64,000 bases of DNA, from NCBI GenBank assembly GCA_963721305.1, contig CAVRIR010000003.1, positions 868,001 through 932,000 on the forward strand, read 5' to 3'. Below, in pieces: positions 29,475-38,070 of this stretch. The notes below the pieces were generated by a model, which was given only the letters and a program-made list of their open reading frames with translations, did no database searches and had not been told where the DNA came from. This DNA is from DATAES01 sp963721305. GTDB taxonomy: Bacteria; Actinomycetota; Acidimicrobiia; Acidimicrobiales; JACDCH01. Made by a program: the position numbers and the translations under genes. Position 1 is the stretch's first letter, and the number at the start of each line of letters is the position of its first letter.

Positions 29475-29862
29475 CGGGCCGAACCTGCTTCGCGATCGCG
29501 CTCAGCAAACCGTTCACGAATCGTCCCGACTCGTCGGTGGAGAACTGCTGCGCGATCTCGACCGCCTCGGAGATCACCACCGCGACCGGAACCTCGGATT
29601 GGCGCAGCAGCTCGAAGGTCGCCATGCGCAGGATCGCGCGGTCGACCGCGGGCATGCGCTCGAGCGTCCATCCCCTGACGTGCGCAACGAGCAAGTCGTC
29701 GATCGTCGTTCGATCGTCGTCGACACCGGTCGCCAAGGCCACCGCATACGAGTCGGGCGCGGCCGGGAAAGCGTCGATGATCTCGCGACAGCTCGCCTGC
29801 TTGCTCTCTGCCTCGTACAGCAGCTCGAGCGCCCGCTCGCGCGCTTCCCGTCGGCCTTGCAC
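29467..29862 (-). CDS. nusB: Transcription antitermination factor NusB
   Basis: An all-helical 131-residue protein that joins NusE on boxA RNA during rRNA transcription. RREARERALELLYEAESK at the N-terminus and the VPVAVVISEAVEIAQQFSTD then GRFVNGLLSAIAKQ block are diagnostic. It lies 20 bases downstream of efp, an order common in Actinobacteria and Firmicutes. Confidence 0.96.
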   Translation of the reverse strand: MQGRREARERALELLYEAESKQASCREIIDAFPAAPDSYAVALATGVDDDRTTIDDLLVAHVRGWTLERMPAVDRAILRMATFELLRQSEVPVAVVISEAVEIAQQFSTDESGRFVNGLLSAIAKQVRPDG

Positions 29863-29882
29863 GATCGAGCTCGGCTCAGGCC

Positions 29883-30443
29883 CTACGCGCGGGTGATGTA
29901 TTCACCCGAGCGGGTGTCGACCTTGAGCTTGTCGCCGGTGTTGACGAACAAGGGCACCTGCACGACGAGACCGGTCTCGAGTGTCGCCGGCTTGCGGGCG
30001 CCCGACACACGGTCACCCTGGATGCCCGGCTCGGTCTCGCGCACCTCGAGCTCGACCGCTGCGGGTAGCTCGACACCGACGATCTCGTCGCCGTAGAGCT
30101 GCAACACCACCGTCGAGCCATCGACGATGTAGTTCGCGGCCTCTCCGAGCGCGCTCGGACCGACCTGGCGCTGGTCGTAGGTCGTGTTGTCCATGAACAC
30201 GAAGTCGCCGCCGTCGCGGTACAGGTACTGCATCTCGCGCTTGTCGATGACCGCTTGCTCGACCTTCTCTGCGGCGCGGAACGTGCGATCGATCACCGCA
30301 CCCGTGCGCGCGTTCTTCAAAGTGGTTCGGACGAACGCGCCGCCCTTGCCGGGCTTGACGTGTTGGAAGTCGACCACGGTGAACAGGCCCTCGGGAAGGT
30401 TGAGGGTCATGCCGTTCTTCAGGTCGTTGGTGGTGATGGCCAT
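29883..30443 (-). CDS. efp: Translation elongation factor P
   Basis: Relieves ribosome stalling at polyproline. A 186-residue three-domain protein: the KOW-like domain ITTNDLKNGMTLNLPEGLFT and HVKPGKGGAFVRTTLKN contains the tip Lys in PGKGGAF that can be modified, followed by two OB domains (MDNTTYDQRQV and GDRVSGARKPATLETGL). The ATG at 30443 lies inside the end of the upstream peptidase gene (25-base overlap). Confidence 0.97.
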   Translation of the reverse strand: MAITTNDLKNGMTLNLPEGLFTVVDFQHVKPGKGGAFVRTTLKNARTGAVIDRTFRAAEKVEQAVIDKREMQYLYRDGGDFVFMDNTTYDQRQVGPSALGEAANYIVDGSTVVLQLYGDEIVGVELPAAVELEVRETEPGIQGDRVSGARKPATLETGLVVQVPLFVNTGDKLKVDTRSGEYITRA

Positions 30444-31570
30444 CTACGGAGATCCCGGTCTTTCGATGCATGTGTCAGGGGGCGGCAGCCGTCGGCAGTG
30501 ACGACGACCGTGTCTTCGATGCGGACGCCACCGTGCTCGGGCAGATACACACCGGGCTCGACGGTGACGACGTGACCGGCGGCGAGCGTAGCAGTGGACG
30601 ACCAGGTCACCCTGGGGTCCTCATGGATCTCGAGTCCGACGCCGTGTCCGGTCCCGTGCGAGAACTCGTCGCCCCAGCCCGCGTCGCGGATGATGGAGCG
30701 GCAGGCCTCGTCGATCTGCACCGCGGTCGCGCCGGACCGCACCGCCTCGACGCCCGCTCGCTGCGCGGCGCCGACCACGTCGAGCATGCGCTGCTCGATC
30801 TCGCCGATCGCACCTGACGCGACCGTGCGCGTCATGTCCGAGCAGTAGCCGTCGACCAGCGCGCCGTAGTCGATGACGACGAGCTCGTCGGCGCCGATGC
30901 GCCGCGACGAGCTCGCGGCGCGGTGGTGCGGTTTGGCGCCGTTCGGGCCGGAGCCGACGATCGTCTCGAAGCTGTTGCCCTGCGCGCCGAGCCGGCGGAT
31001 CTCGGTGTCGATGCCGAGCCCGAGCTCGTGCTCGGTCGGATGTTCGTCGAGCAGATCACGGACGTTCGTCAGCGCCGCGGTTGCGATGGTCGCGGCAGCT
31101 TCGATGCGCGCTACCTCACCTTCGTCCTTCACGACACGCAACGACTCCACCACGCCGGTCGTCGGGACGAGGTCTCGCACGAACGGTAGATAGGTGCTCT
31201 GCATGGCGCGCTGATCCGCCCATGACACCGCGTGCGCTTCGAGCCCCAGGCGAAGGCCAGTTGTCGCGGTTCCGAGGATCTCGTACTGCCCGGCCATCGT
31301 GAGGGCGACCCGGATCTCTGCGTTCACACCGGCTTCGTGCAGCTCGTCGGCGGCCTGATCGCGGTACCGCCCGTCGGTGACCAGCAGCAGCTCGTCGGGC
31401 AGCACGAGCAAGATCGCCGCGGATCCGGTGAAGCCGGTCAGGTAGCGGATGTTGACGAGCTTCGTGACGAGCAGCGCATCGCAGGTGGGATCGCCGTCGG
31501 CGAGCAACGGTCGAAGCCGTGTCGCGCGCCCGGCGACGTCCATCGCCGGCATCGTCGCGAGATCGATCAT
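30419..31570 (-). CDS. M24-family Xaa-Pro aminopeptidase/dipeptidase
   Basis: A 383-residue creatinase/prolidase-fold metallopeptidase. The N-terminal domain (CDALLVTKLVNIRYLTGFTG) precedes the pita-bread catalytic domain, whose metal ligands are the Asp residues of VIDYGALVDGYCSDMTRT, His in HGTGHGVGLEIHE and the Glu residues of VTVEPGVYLPEHGGVRIED. All five ligands are present, so it should be active on peptides with Pro in the second position. It is located next to efp, as is common for pepQ-like genes. Confidence 0.9.
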   Translation of the reverse strand: MIDLATMPAMDVAGRATRLRPLLADGDPTCDALLVTKLVNIRYLTGFTGSAAILLVLPDELLLVTDGRYRDQAADELHEAGVNAEIRVALTMAGQYEILGTATTGLRLGLEAHAVSWADQRAMQSTYLPFVRDLVPTTGVVESLRVVKDEGEVARIEAAATIATAALTNVRDLLDEHPTEHELGLGIDTEIRRLGAQGNSFETIVGSGPNGAKPHHRAASSSRRIGADELVVIDYGALVDGYCSDMTRTVASGAIGEIEQRMLDVVGAAQRAGVEAVRSGATAVQIDEACRSIIRDAGWGDEFSHGTGHGVGLEIHEDPRVTWSSTATLAAGHVVTVEPGVYLPEHGGVRIEDTVVVTADGCRPLTHASKDRDLRRWPSPPTT

Positions 31571-32004
31571 CGGCTCAACAGCTCGGCGATGGCCTCGGCC
31601 GCCAATCGGTAACCGAAGCCGCCGAAGCCCTGGATCACCCCGGTCGCGACCGGCGAGATGACCGACGTCCGCCGCCAGGGCTCGCGGCCTTCGGGATTCG
31701 AGATGTGTAGCTCGATGATCGGTCCGTCGAATGCGGCGAGCGCATCGTGGATCGCCCAGGCGTAGTGACTGAACGCGCCCGAGTTGATGACGATGCCACG
31801 GTGCACGCTGCGCGCCGCTTGGATCGCGTCGACGAAGTCGCCTTCGTGATTCGACTGCATGTGCTCGACGGTGAGCCCCGCATCCTTCGCCACCGCGGTG
31901 AAAGCGTTGACATGGTCGTCGAGGGTCGCGGTGCCGTAGATCTCGGGCTCACGCAGGCCGAGCATGTTCAGGTTGGGGCCGCTCAACAACAGGACGTCAC
32001 TCAC
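31567..32004 (-). CDS. aroQ: 3-dehydroquinate dehydratase, type II
   Basis: Third step of the shikimate pathway. It is a 145-residue type II enzyme with LLLSGPNLNMLGLREPEIYG (catalytic Tyr), QSNHEGDFVDAIQ, VINSGAFSHYAWAIHDAL and VELHISN-like IIELHISNPEGREPWRRTS. It overlaps the aroB stop by eight bases and the peptidase start by four, so it is embedded in the aroC-aroK-aroB-aroQ cluster. Confidence 0.96.
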   Translation of the reverse strand: MSDVLLLSGPNLNMLGLREPEIYGTATLDDHVNAFTAVAKDAGLTVEHMQSNHEGDFVDAIQAARSVHRGIVINSGAFSHYAWAIHDALAAFDGPIIELHISNPEGREPWRRTSVISPVATGVIQGFGGFGYRLAAEAIAELLSR

Positions 32005-33007
32005 GGCTCGCCATCCTCGCGAACGCCTGGTCGATCGCGGTGCGATCCACTCCGGACACGATCTCGAGGCCGCCCGGACCGTCGAGCACGAACGTCACGC
32101 CATCAACGGCCTTCTTGTCGCGCGAGAACAGCTCGACGAGCTCTGCCTGGTCGGTGTCCGGTGGCAAAGTGATCGGCAGGTCGTACGACGCGACGACCCG
32201 CCGGTGCAGGGCGACGCGATCGACGTCGATGCGATCGAGCACCGATGCAAGCTCGGCGGCGAACACCAGACCGATGCCCACGGCCTCGCCATGACGGAGG
32301 TCGTAGTGCCCGGCTGTCTCCAGCGCATGGGCGAGGGTGTGGCCGTAGTTGAGGAGCGCACGCCGGCCGGATTCGCGCTCGTCGCTCTCGACGACGTCCG
32401 CCTTGATGCGCACGCATTCGGCGATGCGTTCGTCGAGCGGGAGCGCCATCAGGTCGTCGCCGCCGAGGAAGTGGTACTTCGCCAGCTCGCCCATCCCGCT
32501 GCGGAGCTCGCGCGGCGGCAGCGTCTTCAGCGAGTCGGTGTCGCACAGCACCGCCGACGGCTGCCAGAACGCGCCGGCGAGGTTCTTGCCCTCGGGCAGG
32601 TTCACGCCGGTCTTGCCGCCGATGGCCGCATCCACCATTCCGAGCAACGTGGTGGGCACGTGCACGACAGCAACGCCCCGGTGGTAAACGGCCGCTGCGA
32701 AGCCCGCGGTGTCGGTGACGACGCCTCCGCCGACCGTCACCACCACGTCGGCGCGCGTGAGATTCCAGCGCGCCCACTCGCGGCAGAGCTGTTCGACCGT
32801 CGCCAACGTCTTCGCGGGCTCGCCCTCGTCCATCACGAACGTCTCGTGCTCGACGCCCGGATCGACGGCGAAGCCGATGCCGGCCTGCGTGACGATCGCA
32901 GCCCGCTTGGCGGTGGCCGGGAGGACCGACGGCAACCAGTCGCGGGCGCCGTCACCGACGAGCACCTCGTACGACCGGTCTCCGAGAGAAACCGGCACGC
33001 GGATCAT
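31997..33007 (-). CDS. aroB: 3-dehydroquinate synthase
   Basis: Second step of the shikimate pathway, NAD- and Zn-dependent. VTVGGGVVTDTAGFAAAVYHRG binds NAD, VPTTLLGMVDAAIGGKTGVNLPEGKN is the signature, and the metal ligands lie in SGMGELAKYHFL (Glu), LNYGHTLAHALE (His) and HGEAVGIGLVFA (His). It is 336 residues. The ATG at 33007 overlaps the stop of the shikimate kinase gene (ATGA). Confidence 0.96.
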   Translation of the reverse strand: MIRVPVSLGDRSYEVLVGDGARDWLPSVLPATAKRAAIVTQAGIGFAVDPGVEHETFVMDEGEPAKTLATVEQLCREWARWNLTRADVVVTVGGGVVTDTAGFAAAVYHRGVAVVHVPTTLLGMVDAAIGGKTGVNLPEGKNLAGAFWQPSAVLCDTDSLKTLPPRELRSGMGELAKYHFLGGDDLMALPLDERIAECVRIKADVVESDERESGRRALLNYGHTLAHALETAGHYDLRHGEAVGIGLVFAAELASVLDRIDVDRVALHRRVVASYDLPITLPPDTDQAELVELFSRDKKAVDGVTFVLDGPGGLEIVSGVDRTAIDQAFARMASRE

Positions 33008-34057
33008 GCGGACACCTTCCGTGCCAGGACGATGTCGGCGGCCGCGGCAGGCGTGAGATCGTCGATGTCGACGACCGTGGTCGCGACCGCTTCGTACAGC
33101 GGGGCGCGCCGTCGAGTCACGTCCGGGTCGACCGAAGGGCGGACCTCGCTGCCCGCGGCGCGCGCCGCGCGCTCGTGGTCGTTGATCCGCAGCCACACGA
33201 CGCGACGAGCGGTCGAGAGTGCGAGACGGCCGGTGCGTTCGTCGACGACGCTCGCCGCCGCGGCGATGACCGACGGCTCGGCGTGCGCCAGCGCGTCGAG
33301 CAGCACCTGTAGCTCCATCGCGTGCAGCGCCGCCAGCCCGTCGGCGTCCGCGATCTCTCGCGCGCTGCGCCCCGACTGGCGCTCGAGCTGCGTGTCGCTG
33401 TCGACGAAGTGGCGACCGAGCCGTTCGGCGACGATCGTGCCGATCGTGGTCTTGCCAGAACCCATCCCACCCACGAACACGATGTGATCGACCGAGCGGC
33501 GGGCGCGCCGCATCCGCACCAGATCGATGATGCGGTCGGCAAGCCGTGACTTGGCCTGCGGCTTCGGCTCGCTGGCGAGCGCACCTTGCACGTCGACCAC
33601 TCCGTCCGCAACGGCCTCGAACCAGGGTTGCCGTTCGGTCGCCAATCGCGTGAGGACACCGACCGGATCGTCGTCGAGCAACGGCCGGTGCGCCTTGCCG
33701 CGCGGCGCGCGACGCGAGAAACGCGGGCTCGGCTGTCAGCCACACGCAGAACACGTCGTCCTGCTGCAGGCGGGCGCGGGTCGCCGCCGACACCACAGCA
33801 CCTCCGCCGGCGGCGATCACGGTCGGCTCGGACGCGGCGAGCGCCCCTGCCATGACCTCCGCTTCGATCTCACGGAAGCGCGTTTCGCCGTCTTGCGCGA
33901 AGACGTCGCGCACGGACTTGCCTTCGCGCGCCTCGATGGCCTCGTCGGCGTCGACGACCCGCATCGCAAGCCGCTGCGCGACGATGCGGCCGATCGAGGT
34001 CTTTCCCGTTCCGGACAGGCCTACGAGGACGACGTGCGGATGCTGTGGGTCAGCCAT
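33004..34057 (-). CDS. aroK: Shikimate kinase fused to a degenerate second shikimate kinase domain (one-base frameshift)
   Basis: Residues 1-165 are a normal shikimate kinase: P-loop GLSGTGKT (13-20), DADEAIE, GETRFREIE with the substrate Arg, and AAGGGAVV with the Gly triplet. The frame breaks at 33698-33699; dropping one base gives SRAARKAHRPLLDDD, as expected of the lid. The same polypeptide then continues into a second copy: P-loop GGMGSGKTTIG (about 196-203) and FVDSDTQLE are kept. The Arg-bearing segment is GLAALHAMEL and the Gly triplet is IAAAASVV, so shikimate binding looks lost. Total about 350 residues. It is coupled to aroC and aroB. Confidence 0.85.
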
Positions 34058-35231
34058 CGCGCAGCGAGTCGACATACGCGCCGTAGTTGCGCGCCAACTC
34101 GTCGACGGAGTCGCCGCCGAACTTGCGCATCACCTCATCGGCCAGAACCAGCGCCGTCATCGTCTCCGCGACCACGCCCATCGCCGGAACCGCGGTGACG
34201 TCGGTGCGCTCCTTGAAGCTGACGGTCTCTTCCTTCGTTTGCATGTCGACGGTCTTCAGCACCGGTCGGTTCAGCGTCGCCAGCGGCTTCATGGCGGCGC
34301 GGGCGACCAGCAGCTCGCCTGTGGCCATGCCACCTTCGAGACCGCCTGCGGCCGTGCCCTCGCGGCGGTAACGACGCTCGGTGTCGTCCCACGAGATGGG
34401 GTCGTGCGCTCTCGAGCCGGGGCGCCCGGCGACGTCGAAGCCTTCACCGATCTCGACGGCCTTGACTGCGTGAATGCTCATCAACGCCTGCGCCAGGAGG
34501 CCGTCGAGCTTCCTGTCCCAGTGCACGTAGCTCCCCAGGCCGACCGGCACGCCATACGCCAACACCTCGACGACGCCGCCGAGTGAGTCGCCGTCCTTGG
34601 CCGCGGCCTTGATCGCGTCGATCATCGCCGCCTCGGCGGCGGGATCGAAGCTGCGCACCGGCGACTCGTCGACCGTCGCGAGATCGCCCGGCTCGGGACG
34701 GTCGACGCTCTTCGTGCGCACGCTGCCCAACTGGATGACGTGGGACACGATCTCGGTGCCGACCTCGCGCAGCAACAGCTTCGCGACCGCGCCGGCCGCG
34801 ACCCGCGCCGCTGTCTCACGTGCGGAGGCGCGCTCGAGCACGTCACGCGCGTCGATGAACCCGTACTTCTGCATCCCGGTCAGGTCGGCATGGCCGGGGC
34901 GCGGCTTCGTGAGCGGCGACGCCGTCGGACCGTCCTCCACTCGCGGCGACATCTCCTTCTGCCACTTGTCCGGATCCTTGGTCCACTCGCTGTTGGCGAT
35001 CTCGATGGCCAGCGGCGACCCGAGCGTTCGCCCGTGGCGTACGCCCCCGAGCAGGGTCAGCTCGTCGGCCTCGAACCGCATCCGCGGCCCCCGGCCGTAG
35101 CCGAGCCGGCGGCGTGCGAGCTCGTCGGCGACGTCGTCGAGCGCCACCGGCAGCCCGGCGGGCAAGCCCTCGACGATCACGACGAGCGCAGGCCCGTGCG
35201 ACTCGCCTGCCGTGAGGAACCGAAGCATCAC
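34050..35231 (-). CDS. aroC: Chorismate synthase
   Basis: Last shikimate-pathway step, FMN-dependent. LRFLTAGESHGPALVVIVEG, RRRLGYGRGPRM, KPRPGHADLTGMQKYG, RASARETAARVAAGAVAK and GGLEGGMATGE are characteristic, with the two active-site His in ESHG and GHAD. It is 393 residues, the usual actinobacterial size. It starts the aroC-aroK-aroB-aroQ set, 65 bases after the prepilin peptidase gene. Confidence 0.97.
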   Translation of the reverse strand: MMLRFLTAGESHGPALVVIVEGLPAGLPVALDDVADELARRRLGYGRGPRMRFEADELTLLGGVRHGRTLGSPLAIEIANSEWTKDPDKWQKEMSPRVEDGPTASPLTKPRPGHADLTGMQKYGFIDARDVLERASARETAARVAAGAVAKLLLREVGTEIVSHVIQLGSVRTKSVDRPEPGDLATVDESPVRSFDPAAEAAMIDAIKAAAKDGDSLGGVVEVLAYGVPVGLGSYVHWDRKLDGLLAQALMSIHAVKAVEIGEGFDVAGRPGSRAHDPISWDDTERRYRREGTAAGGLEGGMATGELLVARAAMKPLATLNRPVLKTVDMQTKEETVSFKERTDVTAVPAMGVVAETMTALVLADEVMRKFGGDSVDELARNYGAYVDSLRDG

Positions 35232-35296
35232 CGGGATGGTACTGGCGCGCCCCTGATCAGCTTGAGGCGGTTCGTGTCTGTCCGGTCAACGTCCTG

Positions 35297-35971
35297 CTAA
35301 GCGACGTAACGGTCGAAGGTCAGCACGACGTAGATGACCGCGACGGCGAGCGCGGGCCCGAACGGGAACGCGCCCGCTCTTCCTTGGATCAGTCGCCAGA
35401 TCAGCCCGAACACGATGCCGAGCACACATCCGAGGAACAGTGCGATCAGCACCAGATAGACCGCATTGAAGTACGACGTCGCCAACCAGCCAAGGCTGAC
35501 TCCCATCAGCAGCGCGAGCTTCACATCGCCGAAGCCCATGCCCCGCGGGTACACCAGGTGGAAGAAGAACAGGATCAGGAAGTAGGTCAGCAGCCCGACG
35601 CCGGCGAACCGGAGGACGCGGAAGGCGTCACTCGCGCTCGGTAGCACGATGAACGACGCCACCACGATCAACACGAGCGTGACGATCAGTCCCGGGAAGA
35701 CGAACCGGTCGGGGATGCGGAACAGGCGCAAGTCGACAACGGACACCGCCAGCAACACGGAGAACACGACCAGGTACGGCAGCACGACCCAGGCACGGGT
35801 GAACTTGTCGGCGGCGAGCGCCCACAGCACCCCGTTGGTCAGCACGATCGCGACCTGTGCGCCCCGGGGCGGATCCCAGTCCTCCGGGATCATCCGGAGG
35901 GCAGGCACCAGAACGAGGGCACCGGCGACCGCGCCCAAGATGGCGAAGAAGAGAACCGCACCGGTGCTCAT
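35297..35971 (-). CDS. Prepilin peptidase-like A24 membrane protease
   Basis: A 224-residue polytopic membrane protein with about seven hydrophobic helices. The two catalytic Asp motifs of type IV prepilin peptidases are visible: VVDLRLFRIPDR in an early loop and GMGFGDVKLALLMG later. The N-terminal methyltransferase domain of Gram-negative PilD is absent, as in many actinobacterial TadV/PilD-like forms. The usual substrates would be type IV or Tad prepilins; none are encoded in the window. Confidence 0.88.
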   Translation of the reverse strand: MSTGAVLFFAILGAVAGALVLVPALRMIPEDWDPPRGAQVAIVLTNGVLWALAADKFTRAWVVLPYLVVFSVLLAVSVVDLRLFRIPDRFVFPGLIVTLVLIVVASFIVLPSASDAFRVLRFAGVGLLTYFLILFFFHLVYPRGMGFGDVKLALLMGVSLGWLATSYFNAVYLVLIALFLGCVLGIVFGLIWRLIQGRAGAFPFGPALAVAVIYVVLTFDRYVA

Positions 35972-36100
35972 GGCGGAATGACGCTAGTAGGGCGGTCGGC
36001 GAAAACCAGGGACGCCGCGCTGGCCTGGTTGGTCTGCGTGGTCAGGTCGTCGCGCCGCTCCGTGGTGGCAGTCCGCTGCCAGGGGGCTCGCATGGACTGG

Positions 36101-36568
36101 TTATCGCCACCCAGCCCCCGCATCTTGAGTGGCACGATCGGACGGGTCCGTTTGATCGGTCCGCAGGACATGGACGAGCAGCAGGACCGGAGCGACGACG
36201 GTTATGCCGAGCGTCACCATCTCCGCCACCTTGTCGCCCGTGTCCAGGACGTTCAGGTGGAACAGGTGGTACAGAAAGTGCGGCGCGGCGTTGATGAGCG
36301 CTGCGGAGGCCACGACCTGGACCAGGTACCGGCCGGGCCGCATCAGTGCGGCGATGGCGACTGCGGCCAGTGCCAGGTTGAGCGTCCCGACGTCGCGAAC
36401 GAGGTGCTCGTTGAACGGGCCGTCGAGGGCAACCCAGTGGCGCCCGCCGCCGGGGAAGTCGTCGTAGAACGACTGCGGAGCGAGCGCGGCCCAGGCGCCG
36501 ACCCCGAACAGCCCGAGGGCGATGACCGCCAGCAGCACCTTCGTGTAGGTGTCACGCAGCTCACGCAT
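36101..36568 (-). CDS. Four-helix membrane protein of unknown function
   Basis: A 155-residue protein not assigned to a family. Hydrophobic segments are at about 11-31 (LAVIALGLFGVGAWAALAP), 60-80 (LNLALAAVAIAALM), 85-107 (LVQVVASAALINAAPHFLYHL) and 118-138 (VTLGITVVAPVLLLVHVL). The HFLYHLFHLN stretch between helices 3 and 4 is His-rich and could bind a metal or haem, which is speculation. The ATG at 36568 overlaps the epimerase-like gene by eight bases, so it is the third gene of the Rrf2-controlled unit. Confidence 0.7.
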   Translation of the reverse strand: MRELRDTYTKVLLAVIALGLFGVGAWAALAPQSFYDDFPGGGRHWVALDGPFNEHLVRDVGTLNLALAAVAIAALMRPGRYLVQVVASAALINAAPHFLYHLFHLNVLDTGDKVAEMVTLGITVVAPVLLLVHVLRTDQTDPSDRATQDAGAGWR

Positions 36569-37484
36569 CGATCGCCTCCAGGGCGCAGAAGCCCTCGCGG
36601 GCCGACGGGTAGGCGGGCGACCAGCCTGTCGCCCGCTTGAACTTGGCGTTGCTGACCCGCTGCGAGCGGGTGAGCACCTCGGACTTCCGGCCGCCGAGGC
36701 GGGCGAAGCGCCCCGGCACGTCGACCCACGGCGTCGTGCCGAACGCGATGCAGATTGCCTTCGCGTAGTCCTTCTTGGTGAGCGGCTCGTCGTCCACGAC
36801 GTTGTAGATGCCGTTCGGCGCGTGCAGCGCGGCCACGACCGCGGAGGCGGCGTCGGCCAGATGGATGGAGGACTGGTAGGCGTGGGGCCGCCCGGCCACC
36901 ATCCCGACATGGCGCCGGGCGGCACGCACGAGCTCGTCCGTCTGTGCGCTGCCGGGGCCGTAGAAGAGGCCGAACCGCAACACGATCCCCGTACGCCCCG
37001 ACTCGGGTTCTGACTCGGCGAACCGGCTCGCGTTGGCCTCGGCCGCGGCGACCGCGTCGACCCCCGGCGGCGGCTCGATCGGGACGGTCTCGTCGATCCA
37101 GGCGTCGCCGCGATCCGGGTAGGTGAAGCTGATCGACTCCTGGACAAGGCGTTCGACGCCGGCGGCGAGCGCCGCATCGGCAACGGCAGTCGAGCCCTCG
37201 GTGCGGATGCGGTTGTTCATCGCCCATGCCGATGGCTTGACCGCGTCCTTCGTCGGCGGGATCGCGGTGGCGAGATTGGCGACGGCGTCGTGGCCGGCGA
37301 ACGCTGCGGTCAGCGCCCCGACATCGAACAACGACACGCGAGCGGCGCGTGCCCCGTGGCCCTCGACCCAGGTGGCCTTGTCACCGCTGCGGGCGAGGGC
37401 GGTCACGTCGTGCCCGGCCTCCACCAGCGCAGGCAGGACGTGCAACCCGATCGCCCCCGTGCCGCCAGTCACGAACACCTTCAT
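36561..37484 (-). CDS. NAD(P)-binding epimerase/dehydratase-like protein
   Basis: A 307-residue extended-SDR/atypical SDR protein. The N-terminus MKVFVTGGTGAIGLHVLP is a clear NAD(P) Rossmann motif (GGTGAIG), with DVGALTAAFAGHDAVANLAT following. The usual YxxxK catalytic pair is not evident (SISFTYPDRGDAW lies at that place), so it may sense or bind the cofactor rather than act as a normal epimerase. GGAGGT lies six bases before the ATG at 37484, which overlaps the regulator stop. It is probably co-regulated by the adjacent RsrR-type repressor. Confidence 0.82.
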   Translation of the reverse strand: MKVFVTGGTGAIGLHVLPALVEAGHDVTALARSGDKATWVEGHGARAARVSLFDVGALTAAFAGHDAVANLATAIPPTKDAVKPSAWAMNNRIRTEGSTAVADAALAAGVERLVQESISFTYPDRGDAWIDETVPIEPPPGVDAVAAAEANASRFAESEPESGRTGIVLRFGLFYGPGSAQTDELVRAARRHVGMVAGRPHAYQSSIHLADAASAVVAALHAPNGIYNVVDDEPLTKKDYAKAICIAFGTTPWVDVPGRFARLGGRKSEVLTRSQRVSNAKFKRATGWSPAYPSAREGFCALEAIDA

Positions 37485-37969
37485 CGCAGTACCTCCTCGA
37501 ACCAATCGGCGGACTTCCGCACGGCCACGGGACTGACGCTGACGAACAGGTGCCGGAGGACGTCGCCGATGGTCTGCTTCGCGAGCTCGGCTCGCCACGC
37601 GTCCTCGGCCCGTTGCATCGCGGCATGGATCCCGCACGGCTCCCGGTACTCGGACGCCGGCATCCGTGTCGGCCCGCGGCGACGGATCTCGCTGCACCGG
37701 AACGCCGGACCGGTGCCCTCGATCGCGTCGACGACCTCGAGCAAGGTCACCTCGTCGGCGGGACGGGTCAGGCGGTAGCCGCCCTTCCGTCCGGGGACGG
37801 ATTCGACGATGCCGGCCTGGGCCAGCGCCTGCAGGTGCTTGGCGAGGTACGCGGGCGGGACCCCGTGATACTCGGCCAGCCGGGCCGCCGGCAGCGTCTT
37901 GTCAGGCGGGACCACCGCCAGCAGCGAGCAGCAGTGCAGCGCCCACTCGACCCCCTCGCCCATCTGCAT
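37481..37969 (-). CDS. Rrf2-family redox regulator, RsrR type
   Basis: A 162-residue winged-helix Rrf2 regulator with AYLAKHLQALAQAGIVESVPG (recognition helix) and KGGYRLTRPADEVTLLEVVDAI. It lacks the three-Cys cluster motif of IscR/NsrR. It does carry Glu8, His12 (GVEWALHCC), Cys92 and Cys112, the same spacing as the Glu/His/Cys/Cys ligands reported for the [2Fe-2S] cluster of Streptomyces RsrR. RsrR also neighbours an NAD(P)-binding protein gene. The ATG at 37969 lies eight bases past a -10 box, so translation may be leaderless. Overlaps the epimerase-like gene by four bases. Confidence 0.85.
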   Translation of the reverse strand: MQMGEGVEWALHCCSLLAVVPPDKTLPAARLAEYHGVPPAYLAKHLQALAQAGIVESVPGRKGGYRLTRPADEVTLLEVVDAIEGTGPAFRCSEIRRRGPTRMPASEYREPCGIHAAMQRAEDAWRAELAKQTIGDVLRHLFVSVSPVAVRKSADWFEEVLR

Positions 37970-38004
37970 ATCCGGACACTAGGAATCCGGATATAAAATG
38001 TCAA
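37968..38004 (-). promoter_or_regulatory. Promoter with overlapping operator for the Rrf2 cassette
   Basis: On the minus strand TTGACA (38004-37999), a 17-base spacer and TAGTGT (37981-37976) form a near-consensus promoter. An inverted repeat ATATCCGGA/TCCGGATAT (37968-37976 and 37986-37994) spans the spacer, the -10 and the start site. With a three-base centre it can be read as two 12-base half sites matching at 10 positions, close to the 11-3-11 layout known for RsrR. Autorepression of the regulator and its two downstream genes is the natural reading. Confidence 0.8.
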
Positions 38005-38020
38005 GGTTTCTTCCAGCAGA

Positions 38021-38070
38021 CGTTCTGGCGTCAGATCCGGCGGTATCTCGCCGCAGATGACGCCAGAACG
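38021..38070. repeat. Palindromic dispersed repeat, copy 2
   Basis: Arms CGTTCTGGCGTCA (38021-38033) and its complement (38058-38070) flank a 24-base centre that is itself partly symmetric (CGGCGG...CGCCG). It sits between the Rrf2 promoter and the end of aroE. The remaining gap 38071-38173 shows no gene or other signal. Confidence 0.88.
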
